Shown piece after piece: positions 46,946 through 59,262 of a DNA stretch of 64,000 nt. Position numbers and translations under genes: made by a program. Position 1 is the first letter of the stretch; each line of letters opens with the position of its first letter. Under the pieces are notes generated by a model. The model made no database searches. It saw nothing but the letters and a program-made list of their open reading frames with translations, and was not told where the DNA came from. The stretch is from Mactra quadrangularis (Eukaryota; Mollusca; Bivalvia; Venerida; Mactridae): contig CM046305.1 in assembly GCA_025267735.1 (NCBI GenBank), positions 37,097,108 through 37,161,107 on the forward strand. The letters run 5' to 3'.

Positions 46946-47361
46946 TCGGGCTGTCACGATATACAGGTATACCGATATATTGCAATTTTCAGCTGCAGCA
47001 ATACATACCCTGGTACGAATTTAATGTACTTGTATTTTACGATATTTTTTATTTCATTGGAAAATTGTTCCCTTCGCGAAAAAAAGAAGTGAAACATCAG
47101 TTTTTCCATTGTTTATTCCATCTAACCCTAAGTTACAAGAATTTAACCGATTGGGGCGCTTCACAGTCCGAAATGACCGTAAATTCTTAAAGAGGTTAGA
47201 TTCTTTCTGTAGCTGCATGTAAGATTTGCAATGTTTCTGTTAATAACAGCGGAGGTACAACGAATCTAAAAGCCTACAATATATCGTAGTACGTATCGCG
47301 ATACGATGCCAGCGTATTGCAATATATCGCGATACACTTCTGGCGTATCGTGACAGCCCTA
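46946..47361. mobile_element. hAT-like non-autonomous element, copy 2
   Basis: Ends are GGGCTGTCACGATATAC and TATCGTGACAGCCCTA (inverted). Length is 416 bp. The ends match the copy at 40461-41021 and the interior shares CGCGATACG-type stretches. The 8-bp target duplication is not recognisable, so the insertion is probably older. Confidence 0.75.
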
Positions 47362-48307
47362 GCTATTATTTATACTACAATCAAAATAGTTTGAGCATTT
47401 TATAGCGTCAAGACAACATTCCAAAACTTAGACAAATTTAGGCCTATGATGCATATTTAAACGTGCATAATCATTTACATTGTTTCAAAATGTTCCGCAC
47501 GGACTACTTACAGCTTTAAACTTTTAGAAAAAAATTTGGTCTAAATCTTTGGCGTTTTAGCTTGACAAAAGTTGTTTAAGTTGTGCTATGATTTACTGTG
47601 TACGTGAAATGTTTTCACTTCAGCGGCATATCAGGGGGACAGGGGATCCAAACTACGCTTAGAATGTTCGATGTTAATTTTGAACTCCATTATCGGTGTA
47701 CTGGTGGCAAGATATCCGCATTTCTTACCCTTAACTATTTTTGTTCAAACTTGGCACCACCCAAAAAAATTATCCTAGTCTGTCAATTTGTACCGAAATA
47801 GGTTGAAAATATCAAATATTTCGTCATAATGTATGTATTATTAATATGAAATATGTACATGTAATTGCCACGTGAAAATAGTGCGTCGAACCATGCCATT
47901 CTTGCCCTTTTAAAACCAAGTTCTTAGATCGACTGTGTGTATCATAGATTCTAATAGACTATTTACTTTCGTTACTGTTTAATTCTGTTTCAGAAAATAA
48001 TATATATAGTATAAACTTTATGTTAAATAAAACAGACTGCATAACGCAGTATTTTTCTTCAGTATGAAAGTGTTATTTTGTCATATTTTAATTAATATCA
48101 AAGACGATACGATTAACATATATTTAGGTTGCAATGTGAACTTGATAAATGATCTAATGCTACATATATGTGATGAATTTACACGTTGTCTATGGATTGT
48201 CGCAACCTAACATTCTGTGATCCTTAACCAATTTTCAGCCCCGAAAGGTTTTACTCTTGTAGGAGAATTTGGCAATAATGTTAGTTAGTTTGTTTATCTC
48301 CATTTCA
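47362..48307. other. AT-rich interval, nothing recognised
   Basis: The frame at 47598-47801 has no recognisable domain. No repeat structure was noticed. Confidence 0.45.
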
Positions 48308-49526
48308 TTTCCAACAAGAAATATCTTTAACAAAAGATATTCGGAGCTCTGCCGGGTTCATTTTCAACGGTTTGAAGTATAAATGTTGGTCATGCACGGC
48401 GTACATGTATTTACTATAGGTCAAATGTAGTTTGTCCGAAATTGCAATTCAGCCTCAACTGACAATTTTTGTCCGAATATATTGCCACTTCGCTGATTTG
48501 TCAATTTGGAAAATCTGTCCGATTCTAAAATTAAAAACATCTTTAATAACAATGCCATGGATTTTCGAATAAAAATCACTTCTTTCCAGAATGACCAAAC
48601 GATTTATGTTACTTTTCTGGAGAACATATAACAAATTGATAGAAATGCTCAATGGCGGCCAACATATGACAAAATGAAAATCAATTCCGAGCGTGCGCTG
48701 AGTCATATTCGCAGTTCAGTTATACCGCAAGGGGCGTACCACGACGATTGTGTGATCAATTAGCATAGTGAGTCACTCACTATACACAGAGTAAATAGTC
48801 AGCAGCTACTGTACGTGATACGCACCAGTTTATTACAAATAGCCAATGGTGTCATGTGTTTTATCCATTTCTTTATACCGTGAAGGATTTTCATTGGACA
48901 AACAGCTATGGTAGAGCAAATTGTATTGGTTGAAATATAGGTCAAAAGTTGGCTTAGACAGCTGCGCCGAAAAAACGCGATGCTAAACAATTCATAATTA
49001 CACAAATAACAAACTGTGTGTATACTTTTTAAGTTTACACTATGTAACTTACATGAGAGATATAGTTTATTTCCAATACATATAAATACAGGTGGACATT
49101 ACATAGCATGTTATGCGCATAATGATCATAAATAAATAAATAGCTTATACAAATACACATGTATTAACCTCGTGATCAGATGTTTTCAACGCAGCTGTCT
49201 AAGCAAACTTTGACCCATATTTTTTAACCAATACAATTTGCTTTATCATACTAGTTTCTCCAATGAAATTATCTTTCGTTATCGAAAATTGGATAAAGAT
49301 ATGGTACCATTGGTTATTTGTGATAAAATGTGCTTAGTACAGACAGTAGTTGCTGACTATTTACTCTGTGTATTATAGGTAACTCACTATGTTACTTGAT
49401 TGTTCAGTCAAAGTGGTACGCCCCTGGCGGTATGACTTAACAGTGATTATGACAATTTATAGTTCAAACAAAATCAACCTTGCATAGCGCCGAATATCTT
49501 TTAAAGATATTTCTTGTTACATTTCC
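48308..49526. mobile_element. 1.2-kb foldback element with long inverted arms
   Basis: The outer ends (AACAAGAAATATCTTTAA... on the left, its inverse ...TTAAAGATATTTCTTGTT on the right) are followed inward by arms of about 300 bp that pair again: GCAAATTGTATTGGTT and AGACAGCTGCG on the left, AACCAATACAATTTGC and CGCAGCTGTCT on the right. The left arm is interrupted by about 310 bp (roughly 48390-48700) absent from the right arm, so something inserted into, or was lost from, one arm. No coding capacity was found. Confidence 0.75.
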
Positions 49527-49870
49527 AGTACCAACGTTCCATCAGTACTATCAGTTCTTTGATTTATCATTGTGGTAGATTTAGAGAACACTTGTAGACG
49601 AGAACTGTTAATAACAGATGGTTAGGTGCGACGTCCGCCATAAAAATAAAAAAATCAACGTACAGTACGAACAAATGATAAAACTTAAAAACTCATAAAA
49701 TAGACAGTTATAATATATCTTGCATAATTATGATGATATAGTGCTGTGTCCTACATTTAATACTCACGGTGTCTGCTACATTTATACACAGTGTGATATA
49801 TATATATGGCAAGCCGTTTTACTTTTTATTACTTTTCTCTATACAACAATTATAAAGTGTATTATGTATA

Positions 49871-49963
49871 GGATAGAGCATGAGTAGCAGTTTGATATGG
49901 GATTTATCAACCAGCGAAGCGAGTTGATAAATCCCATATCAAACTGCTACGAGTATTCTATCC
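49871..49963. repeat. 93-bp near-perfect hairpin
   Basis: The 28-bp arms 49884-49911 and 49923-49950 (starting GTAGCAGTTTGATATGGG) are perfectly complementary around an 11-bp loop (CAGCGAAGCGA). Weaker pairing of GGATAGA with TCTATCC extends it. This looks like a very young MITE or foldback element. Confidence 0.8.
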
Positions 49964-50164
49964 GACTTGGACAACGGGTATGAAATTATAAGTTTATAAT
50001 GTCCATTTTCATTTATTTTGTCACATGTTTATACTATTGCCATCTTTTAGCCACATAAAACTCAGAATAATATAGTGGGCCTTAAACTTAAACAAACGAT
50101 ATTAAATTTGTGTCGTGAATTTCGTGCGAAAGCTAATTAGAACTCATAAACACAATTAGATAGT

Positions 50165-52092
50165 GTTATTCATGAATGTAAATATTATTAATGTGCCCAT
50201 GTACATAATGTGCAGTAAAATAACTATAAAGGATTCAAATTAACAATCATTTTTGATAAATAATCACAGTGGCAATTCGTCATATGAATAATTCTTTATC
50301 ACAGAACTGAATACTGTTTTGGCTAACCAGGAGCACTATTCAGCTGTAAGTACATGTTATTGTTTTATATCTGTCATCCCTTTTTAACATTGTTATAACT
50401 AGTAAACGTGTGAACATTCAATTTAGACATATTATTTCTCATAAAAATAATGTAAAATAAAAAGTACAAAACGAAAAATATAGAAAAAGAAAGAAAATAG
50501 AACGGTCAAGATTTAAAAAGCATGTAAGTCTTACTATTTGTTATTAAAAACTACATTAAATTGGCACAAAGGGAGGCAACAATGGCAAGTGCTTAGATCC
50601 TATTTAACTCCCTTCCCTATGTAAACCATAATATTAAATATACGCCCCTGGGGCATGTTTATGATTTTAAACTCGGGGTATAGTAATATACCAAATATAA
50701 CGCGTGACTGTATAAATTTTGTTTTTTATTATTTTGATAAGTCTTCAAAATATTTTTGTAATAAAATCTAAATATCTAGTTAAATAATAAACAAAGAATC
50801 TGCAAGCTTAAGTAAGACAGAATTAGAGACCAATTGAATTTAATTGACATAATAAACTGCTTACTTTGACAACCCATTCGTTAGTATTTAACTTATGATA
50901 GAAAAAGTCACAGTTTTAATATGTAAGTCGTTATTTTGACTTAAATGTCATACATATAGCCAAGCGTTTGCCTCCTTTAAGCGAAGCATTTGACTGGCTC
51001 TGGTCGTTCCTAAACACCATGCCATTCCTTTTTCATAGAGAATGGAAATAAGGCTTGGTTACCAGAGCTGTTAATGTTTTGCTAGGAGTTGGCTTACGCT
51101 GTTGATTTTGGTGTTTGTCTCCGAGTGGAGACGAACCGATCTGCATGAGTCGTGCATGTGGTCGCACGATCATGGCGCTTTATTTCCTGTCTCATTTAAT
51201 TCCCTTCAAACTATTTAAAGTAAGAAGGTATACTAAATTTATTTAACTATCAGTTAGATAGAATTAGATCCTGAAGTAACTAATTTGTTACAAAATTTCT
51301 ATAGGTCTTTAATTTATTTAGTTGAGATTTTCCCAAAATAATTGCCCATTCTACATTCGAGTTCCTATCCACAAATGCCTTACTTCTAACAATCATACCA
51401 AGAGGGGTTTAATAGATAGGAAATGGTGCCAATGCAGTATCACATTTATATATATCACATAATCTGCAAAATTACGTAGTTATACGTATATAATTTCAAA
51501 CCAGTACGGTACGTGTACAAAATAACATTACGTGTAAGTGTTAACGTTGAAATAAAACAATCCAGTCCACTTCATCAATTTTCAAAACATGGCACATGAG
51601 TCCATATTATTGTGGTACAGTGACAAAGTAATAATTCCTGTGAGGACTTAAATTAAAATATATAAACTGTTAATTTCTCAAAACTTTGGTTGGCTTTCAA
51701 ATTTAATACAGATAAGCTGATTGAAACATTTCACCTTGGAAATCTACATATATATACTCAGCAGTTGATTGTATTTAAACTGATAATGGGGCGGATTTAG
51801 ACATTTTATAATGGATTTACTATTCCATGACTCATGTTAGTCGACAAATGAGACCATGAATAAAAACTTTCCAATTTTCATTGCCGCTTTAATACAAACT
51901 ATAACATTGTGTTTTGTTCTTAGTGTGCACCTAAATTGAAAAGTCTGGATCCACCCCATACTTTCGCGCACTGTTTTCTCGAGTATTAAGCACGGAGAAA
52001 ACGGTCTGATCAAACACTTAACCGTGTGGTATGAGATTTATCAAACACTTTTTAAGCAATTTGATTGGCTGAGAGGGGGCACCGTTGTCTAA
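50165..52092 (+). repeat. 1.9-kb dispersed duplication, copy B (downstream of tyrosinase)
   Basis: Same orientation as 37316-39261 and about 13 kb downstream. Divergence is uneven: the block 50980-51198 is unchanged, while about 51265-51370 is heavily altered. No flanking target duplication was recognised. Confidence 0.88.
50980..51198. ncRNA. Candidate structured RNA or conserved domain, copy B
   Basis: Base-for-base identical to 38135-38353 over 219 bp, with the same potential stems. Because the surrounding duplication has diverged by several per cent, this stretch is either under constraint or was recently homogenised by gene conversion. Confidence 0.35.
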
Positions 52093-52344
52093 ACTATAAT
52101 TTGTAAAACTTTGACTTAAAAACAGCCATACATCTTCCAACAATAGTTAAAAGTATCCTTTACGTGTATACGTGCATTAAAAATGAATGAAACTAGATAT
52201 CTCAATCAATGAAGAAGTCAGATCTTATTAGGCTATCACTGTAAGAATAAAAGCTTTCCTTCTCTGTTGTTAAGAAATAGTAGATTTTTAAAACAAAAAC
52301 TACAAAATCACTTACCATTACTAGGTACAACTACAACTACAACC

Positions 52345-52742
52345 CAATCTGATTAAAACCCGATCTAAAATTTTCCGCTCGCATACTCGCTAATTTAAAT
52401 CTGGCCTGTTTTAAACGAAGGTCACGTTCAGGCGACGTTTTCTCATCATAATATTCATGACGAAATTGTTATGATACGTAATTTGTTTACATTGTCTACG
52501 TCACGCAATTTGAAATGAGCCGCCCAATCGCAGACTGTGATGAATACCGCTGTTAAATTAGCATGCAAAACTTGGTCTAAAAATAGAAATTACGAAATCA
52601 AAATGTGATTAATAGTGTTTTCGTCTAGATGAAAGCTACGCATTGATTGGTCGAAACAAAGTTCATCTCGACGTGACCTTCCACGGAGAAAGTAGAGATC
52701 CTGTGCGACAACGCTCTACAGGATATCTGTTTACGGAGATTG
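52345..52742 (+). mobile_element. Approx. 400-bp TIR element, copy 3, flanked by direct repeats
   Basis: It begins CAATCTGATTAAAACCCGAT and ends GGAGATTG. AACTACAACC stands at 52335-52344 and 52743-52752, so the target duplication is at least 9 bp. Immediately downstream lies a family 1 SINE whose head starts inside the right-hand repeat. Confidence 0.85.
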
Positions 52743-52748
52743 AACTAC

Positions 52749-53030
52749 AACCCGGGTTGATAGCGCAGTAAATGGCGCGCCGGGAATCTCGTGTCTCGAA
52801 GGGGGTACGGGTTCGAATCCCACCCGGGAGGTTATACCCTTCTATGAAAATTTGACAATTTTGTCAATTATCCTCCATTAATAAGGTATATGGAGCAAAT
52901 TCCGGCCTTGTGGAAGGGTATGTGAGTACTGGTTATAGACAATGGTCCATGAAAGCTAGGTTAGGTGCGCTGGACGTCGTAAAATGACCTAAAATGTGTT
53001 GATACGGCGTAAAACCCAAATTAAAAAATA
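52749..53030 (+). mobile_element. tRNA-derived SINE, family 1, copy 3
   Basis: The head has GATAGCGCAG and GGGTTCGAATCCCACCCGGG (B box). The anticodon-region equivalent is shortened compared with the copies at 34388 and 60683. The tail ends ACGGCGTAAAACCCAAATTA. It sits directly against the right target duplication of the 400-bp element. Confidence 0.85.
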
Positions 53031-53149
53031 ACTACCACTATACACTTATTCTGGTTATATATTTACAATGGATATTTCTTTTCCTTAAAGATAGCACTTG
53101 AATTACAGCGATATCTCATAAAATTAGGGATTAGGTATGATGATATCAT

Positions 53150-53340
53150 TTTGCATGAAAATTTGACAATAATGTCTATTTTGCCCCATTGATTAGATAA
53201 TATGAAGAAGGTTCCGGCCTTGTGGAAGGGTAGGTAAGTACTGGTTATAGACAATGGTCCAGGAAAGCTAGGTTAGGAGCGCTGGACGCTAAATAGTGAC
53301 CTAAATAGTGTTGACACGGCGTTAACTCCAATAAAAAAAT
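53150..53340 (+). mobile_element. tRNA-derived SINE, family 1, copy 4 (head missing)
   Basis: Matches the body and tail of the other family 1 copies from CATGAAAATTTGACAATAAT to GGCGTTAACTCCAATAAAAA. The tRNA head is absent or too degraded to recognise, consistent with 5' truncation. Confidence 0.82.
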
Positions 53341-55021
53341 ACATGCAGTCACTCAATTGAGCTTAATTCAGTGTGTTGTGGCCATAAAACTAATACATGT
53401 AGGTTATTGTAGTACAACGGCTTGCCATAGGAATATCTTATATTTATCACTTATTAAGTACAATACAAAAAATGTATACATACATGCATTAACAGTGATA
53501 TATACATAAAATATCGCTTATGTTTCAAATATTGTGTCTTTTGCATAATTTGAACCAAGTCGTTGATTAATTACAATGGATATTAAATAGATATGTTCTC
53601 GTGGATTTAATGCAATTTAGTCAGAAATAATTGAAACGTAGACAGAAAATTCGACAAAAGGCGAGCAAAAACGTGTACGAGACATGCAAGATAATCATGT
53701 TTAACCAATATTAATTGTTTCCTTGTTTATTGTGTCCATCTATAATCAGACAAAGTGATTTATACCTCCTTTTATCTTTGTTTTGTAACAAATCTCTTCA
53801 ATTGTACTGAGCATTATTTTTTAAATGAACATTTGTATATTTTATATTTGCTTGAAAGACAATTATCAATTAGACTAAATTAGAGTGCTAACATACGGAA
53901 GCATAAATGTGACACGGTCGATATAGTTTATAATTTGTCTCATGAATTATAAGAGGTAAAATTTTACAGTTCGTGCAAAAAAAAAAAATCCTGTTTATGT
54001 AAACAATACAATGAACTAATCCACAACTGGGGATGCTCGGGATGACAATGAAATATTTTGAAGTATTAATTTTTTAATATTGTTCGTTTTTTCTCATCTG
54101 TCAAAACATGAATAATTTCACAGTGATTGCGTTTATTAAAATTATTGTTGTTATGCATCTAAGAGTTTCCGAAAGTGTGTATTGTGATCGAGTAAAGCTG
54201 TTTATGCCGTATGATACGTTTTAGTCAAGATATTTTTAATAACAACTAGGCCGCCAGTACAACAAAAATGCATTCAGTCACCGTGTAATTATTCAAGCTT
54301 GACAGTTGAGAAAAAACGGACAATATGTAGTTTAAAAACGTCACAGTCCGTGTGGGAGCGCATAAGTTCGTACGGGTCCTTGCGGAGCTTGGTCGCACAG
54401 CACCTGTACGGTGCCCTCACGACTACTTTTATGTTTAAGGGACAGTAAATTTACTGTATCCTTATATTAAACACCATGACTTTCATATATCCAAAAGGCA
54501 TTCAGTACGTCTAGCCTTGAACCAAAGATGAACGTTATTTCTAAATGAATCTTAAAGCTATTTACGCAAATGAATTGAATCGTGGTTAAAGTAAACTCTC
54601 TTTGTTACTTACTTTTTTAAGAACAATACAGTTTTGTTTACAAAAACTGTCAACTACGTTGGGTTTCGAACAACGCTGGTACATGACTTTTGTGAGCAAT
54701 ACACTAGTTACGTCACATTAATGATTTAATGGTGTTCAACTAGCTTTGTATGCATTGGGTGGCACCAAGATTTTATTAGTCACTTAAGTTGTGTATTACA
54801 TTAATAATGTCTATGACATACAAATCTGTTCGTGTCTATATTTAATGCATTTGTTTGAAACACTATATAGAGTTTGTCATTAAAAGCTGTGAATTGCGTA
54901 GGACCTATGACGTTCATAAATGGAATGGGTGTTTTTAGTTCTTTTATCAATTTTGTATATATTTTAGAAAGCGTATTTCCTTAAAAGGGCATAAAGTCAT
55001 TACACTACAATGTATGTAACA
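53341..55021. other. AT-rich interval, nothing recognised
   Basis: No frame above background and no clear repeat. A short CpG-richer stretch lies at 54340-54425. Confidence 0.45.
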
Positions 55022-55525
55022 AAATTTCATAGAGCTGTCTCTATTTTGGCGGAAAATAAACTACTACTAGGTTACAAAATTTTACAGCTCTCCATTTTGG
55101 AGGAAAGTAAACCACTACTGTGTTACACATTTTTATAGCTCTCCCTTTTGGAGGAAAGTAAAGCACTATTGTGTCACAAACTTTTATAGCTCTCCCTTTT
55201 GGAGGAAAGTAAAGCACTATTGTGTCACAAACTTTTATAGCTCTCCCATTTGAAGGAAAGTAAACCACTATTGTGTCACAAAATTTTATAGCTCTCCCGT
55301 TTGGAGGAAAATAAACCACTACTTTTTTACAAAATTTAATAGCTCTCCATTTTGGAGGAAAGTAAACCACTACTGTGTTACAAAATTTAATAGCTCTCCA
55401 TTTTGAAGGAAAATAAACCACTACTATTTTACAAAATTTCATAGCTCTCTCTATTTTGGAGGAAAATAAAGCACTATTGTATTACAAAATTACGTGGCTC
55501 TCCATTTTGGAGAAAAATGAAACAT
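55022..55525. repeat. 51-bp tandem array, about 9-10 units
   Basis: Unit: TTTATAGCTCTCCCTTTTGG, AGGAAAGTAAACCACTACTG, TGTTACAAAAT (51 bp). The 17-residue period keeps a minus-strand frame open for 133 codons (55041-55442; repeated VVVYFPPKWRAIKFCNT). It has no unique flanking coding sequence and is taken as a by-product. Confidence 0.9.
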
Positions 55526-55548
55526 TTCTGAGTTATGTTTGACAATTT

Positions 55549-55952
55549 TATAACTCACGGTGGCATTATCACGTGACCATGACATCACAATTATACGGTT
55601 TCAAGAAGAAAAGAATGAAAAATTCAGCCTCGACTCAAAGTTTTTTTGGTTTTTTTTGCTCACACCCTGGGGAAAATGAACAGGATACATGAAACCCTTT
55701 GAACAGGAAAACATTTGTCGGTTTCTAAGACTAAAGAGTGTTAGCAAAAAGTATAAAATTGCGTTTAAGATGTGATGCAAATAGTATACCTTTTTCTGCT
55801 TACCCTTGTGTAGATATCATGTTAATCTGACAAGAATTAAAAGGCTGACCACTCGTTAAAACTCTGAGTCGCGGCTGGCTTTTTGTGTTTTCTTCTTGAA
55901 ACCGTAGCATTTGTGACGTCATAGTCACATGGTATTGCCATCGTGATATTAC
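55549..55952. mobile_element. 404-bp element with about 90-bp imperfect inverted ends
   Basis: Left: TAACTCACGGTGGCATTATC, CACGTGACCATGACATCACA, ACGGTTTCAAGAAGAAAA. The same string appears inverted at 55855-55952 (TTTTCTTCTTGAAACCGT ... GTGACGTCATAGTCACATGG ... GCCATCGTGATATTAC). No coding capacity and no clear target duplication. It borders the 51-bp array. Confidence 0.72.
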
Positions 55953-56442
55953 TTATTCATGGATGATATCAAAGCAATTAGTTATGCTATAAAATTGATA
56001 TCACTCCAGGTGGTAGGGAAATATAAGTACACAATGTATTTTATTATGAAGATTCTGCACATTTACCTGTATTAAATCAAATTGACAGATAAATGCACTC
56101 AGGGAGCAATGTTTATTTTGCCTGCGATAATAAATCCGCCATGAAATGATAATACATCTTGAAATTTATGTGACATAATGGGACAGTTAATGTTTTATAC
56201 TTATGAAAACAGTCAGATCAAAACGTAATTGCTAAAATCAAAGGCAGACGGCATGAAACCGCATTAACAAAACTCTGTATATATACCACGAACATGATGA
56301 CTGGTACATCTATAGTCTTTAATTTGTGACTGTGCAATAAACATAAGTCTCGGACACTGTTGTATTTTTTACTTTTTTAAGTAATGAATTATTTATTAAA
56401 ATTAGATCAGGTATTGTCTGTTAAATGATTCATAATGTTTTT

Positions 56443-56831
56443 AACGGCTGTCATGATATACCGGTATACCGGTACATTGCAATACGAAGCTGCGGCAATA
56501 AGTACCACGGTACGATATTAACGTACCGGTATTTGGCGATATTTTTTATTTCATTCACCATTCTTCCCTTCGCGAAATAAAGTAGCGAAACGTCAGTTTT
56601 TCCATTGTTCATTCAATTTAACCCTGAAGTTATTAAACTTTAACCGATTTGGGCCCGCCACTGTCATAAATGACCGTAAATACTTAAAGAGGCTAGATTC
56701 TATCAGTAGCTGCACGTAAAATTTGCATTGTTTCTGTAAAAGCCCACAATATATCGTGGTACGTATCGCGATACGGTACCAACATATTGCATTATATCGC
56801 GATACGCTTATCGCGTATCGTGACAGCTCCA
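56443..56831. mobile_element. hAT-like non-autonomous element, copy 3
   Basis: The ends resemble the copies at 40461 and 46946 (CGGCTGTCATGATATACC; right end TATCGTGACAGCTCCA). Flanking 8-mers ATGTTTTT (56435-56442) and ATGTTTAT (56832-56839) differ at one position. Length is 389 bp, with no transposase. Confidence 0.78.
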
Positions 56832-59151
56832 ATGTTTATCATACCACAGTGACATATAATTACCCTCAGAGGGCAATATCTATTTTCGTCGCGAGCATTT
56901 AGCATTTAATAACAAAGAAAAATAATACATTCTGAAATTAATGTGTCATTAATTGTGTCAGTTAAAGCTTTGTAAACAATAAAAAAGTCAATTCAATAAT
57001 GATATATCTCTCCAAATAACAGGTTGGTGTACAAAACGTTCATTAGAAAGACCGCTTTTAACTTCGTAATTAAATACTGTACATGTAGTTTGTTTTGTAA
57101 GTTTTTAATGAGGGTCCGTCCGCTCCATATGGATGCATTATGTGAAGACCCCAGAATGTGACCTTTCACCCCTGAAAGATTGTTTCTGAGGCACGAAAAT
57201 AGGACTGATTTAGAAAGATTTACCCAATATAATTTATACTAGGTTTCGTATTTAAGTTGCCAAAAACGATTTAATTTTGTGTTTTGGCAAAGACGGATTG
57301 TAACCTTTTTGCTAATTCAGCACTTATATTTGGAGATTCTCCTAATAAGATCATACTCTTTACCCTAGGTTGTTTATTTGATGATGTGATTCATGTGCCT
57401 GGGTATGTTTGTGTGCTTCTTTAAATACTGTAAAGGTAAAATCCCATTCGGAACTCCTCGGCCATACTTTAATATGTCTATGGTAGCAACGCGTGGCGTA
57501 ATCAGTGTGAAAAATTTGCATGTCTATGAGCCAAATAATATATAGAACACAGTTTTATCAGGAATTTGAATTAAAAACAAATTCTAGCACGGAATTACTT
57601 TGAAAATAAATCTAAACACGAAAATTATTTTTTAAAAACTCACGTAAAGCATGAACGTAAATCCATACAGACACTCCGCAAAAGTTGATTTTGACATTTT
57701 TGTCAAAGGGTACCAATCGTTTATAGAATTTTAACCTGTCGGATGAGTGAAACAATTTGCTTGTATTGAGTCCATAAATTGTATCACTGAGTATTCATGG
57801 TTAATGAAGTTATTTTATATAATACATGTATATATCTAATAAGACGCGAATTACTTGATTCTCGATCAAACACGTCTGTTATTTCAGAATCATGGAAAAA
57901 ATTAGTTCCGCAAACTTTGGAAAATAGACTTAATGGAAGTTTTTTACTTTCAAAGAACATGTAGTTTTAGTGCATAGTTAAACAGTTGGAGGATAGAATC
58001 GCCTTTCCACCAAATCACCAGATAAAAACCATCCTTAAAGCTATTTAGAGTTTTATACATTATCTAAGATTGTATGAGTAAATAAATACTAACACATTCC
58101 TACCCAGATCTTCATATGTGTGACAGTATTGTTCACAGCTCATGTTCCATATAGAAGAAAAGTGTGGAACACAAGCAAACTTTTATTTTCTTTATTATTA
58201 CATACAGTGCTTTCCTGAAGTCTTTGAACAGAATCCTGTTTTAAATGTATACCTATTCACACTGATTCATTCAAGAAAGAAACCAGCAGTCATGGTCGCA
58301 AATTGCGAAAATTTGCTAAGTCCGGTGTACCGGACCAAAGGTTTAAGAGTTCACCGGATCCCGATCCGGTGAAAAAGAATCCGGTAGAATAGGATCCGAC
58401 GGATCCCTCTGGGTATAAAAACTCTGTTACCCGTGTAAACAGGGTTAGACGAATTTTAGTTTTAATACATTTCGGATACAATTTGTTGTTATTTAGATTT
58501 TAATTTTATGTTAATACAAAAAGTACTTAAAATAAAGTAATGTGTCAACTCGTGTTAGTTAAATATTAATGTGGATGTAGAAAAACCAGCGATATATATA
58601 TAAAGCCTTATCAGTAACAATTAATTTCAAAATTTAACCAGTACCAACTTAGAAGTCTAACCAGTACCAATTTAGAAGTCTAACCAGTACCAACTTTGAG
58701 AAAATACACCATAGTCATCTAGATGAGAGCAAATTTCAAATGCAACATTAATTAGTTTATCAACAAATGACATGTATACGATTTCATATGAAAAAAAGCT
58801 TAAATTACACATAAATAATAAACTTTCATTTGGATGCATGATAATTTTTGCCTCAAGATTGAAGATCTAAGAGAATTTTCGGATAACCCTGTATACATGT
58901 GGCTATAGAGAGGAGTGATAAAATATTGACATTTAAAAAACATTGGCATACATGTACGCCATTTAAAAACATTTACATACGTCAATTAAAAAATATTTTA
59001 AAATATATATTACTTTGCACGCACCTTGTCATTTTTACGAGTTGTTCGATTTATTATGAAACCTAACGAAAAAGGGTTAAACGCTCTTATTGCGTACATA
59101 ACCACACGCAACGCGAATAATTCATGTAAAGGAGTGTATTATACATTTATC
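56832..59151. other. Interval without gene; palindromes at 58320-58373 and a 23-bp triplication
   Basis: GTCCGGT-GT-ACCGGAC (58320-58335) and TTCACCGGATC-CC-GATCCGGTGAA (58350-58373) are perfect inverted repeats 14 bp apart. At 58635-58696 a 23-bp unit (TAACCAGTACCAACTTAGAA plus GTC) is repeated nearly three times. Short frames have no recognisable content. Confidence 0.5.
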
Positions 59152-59262
59152 CAATCTGATTAAAACCCGATCTAAAATTTTTCACGCTCGCCTACTCGCT
59201 AAGTTAGAACTGGCCTTTTTCTAACGAGAGTCATGTTCAGGTGACCTTTTCTCATTATATAC
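59152..59262 (+). mobile_element. Approx. 400-bp TIR element, copy 4 (truncated)
   Basis: Begins CAATCTGATTAAAACCCGAT and matches the first 110 bp of the family, then the similarity stops near TTTTCTCATTATAT. Confidence 0.8.

Noticed and set aside
55041..55442. 133-codon minus-strand frame as a repeat protein
   Set aside because: It follows the 51-bp tandem period exactly and has no non-repeat coding extension.
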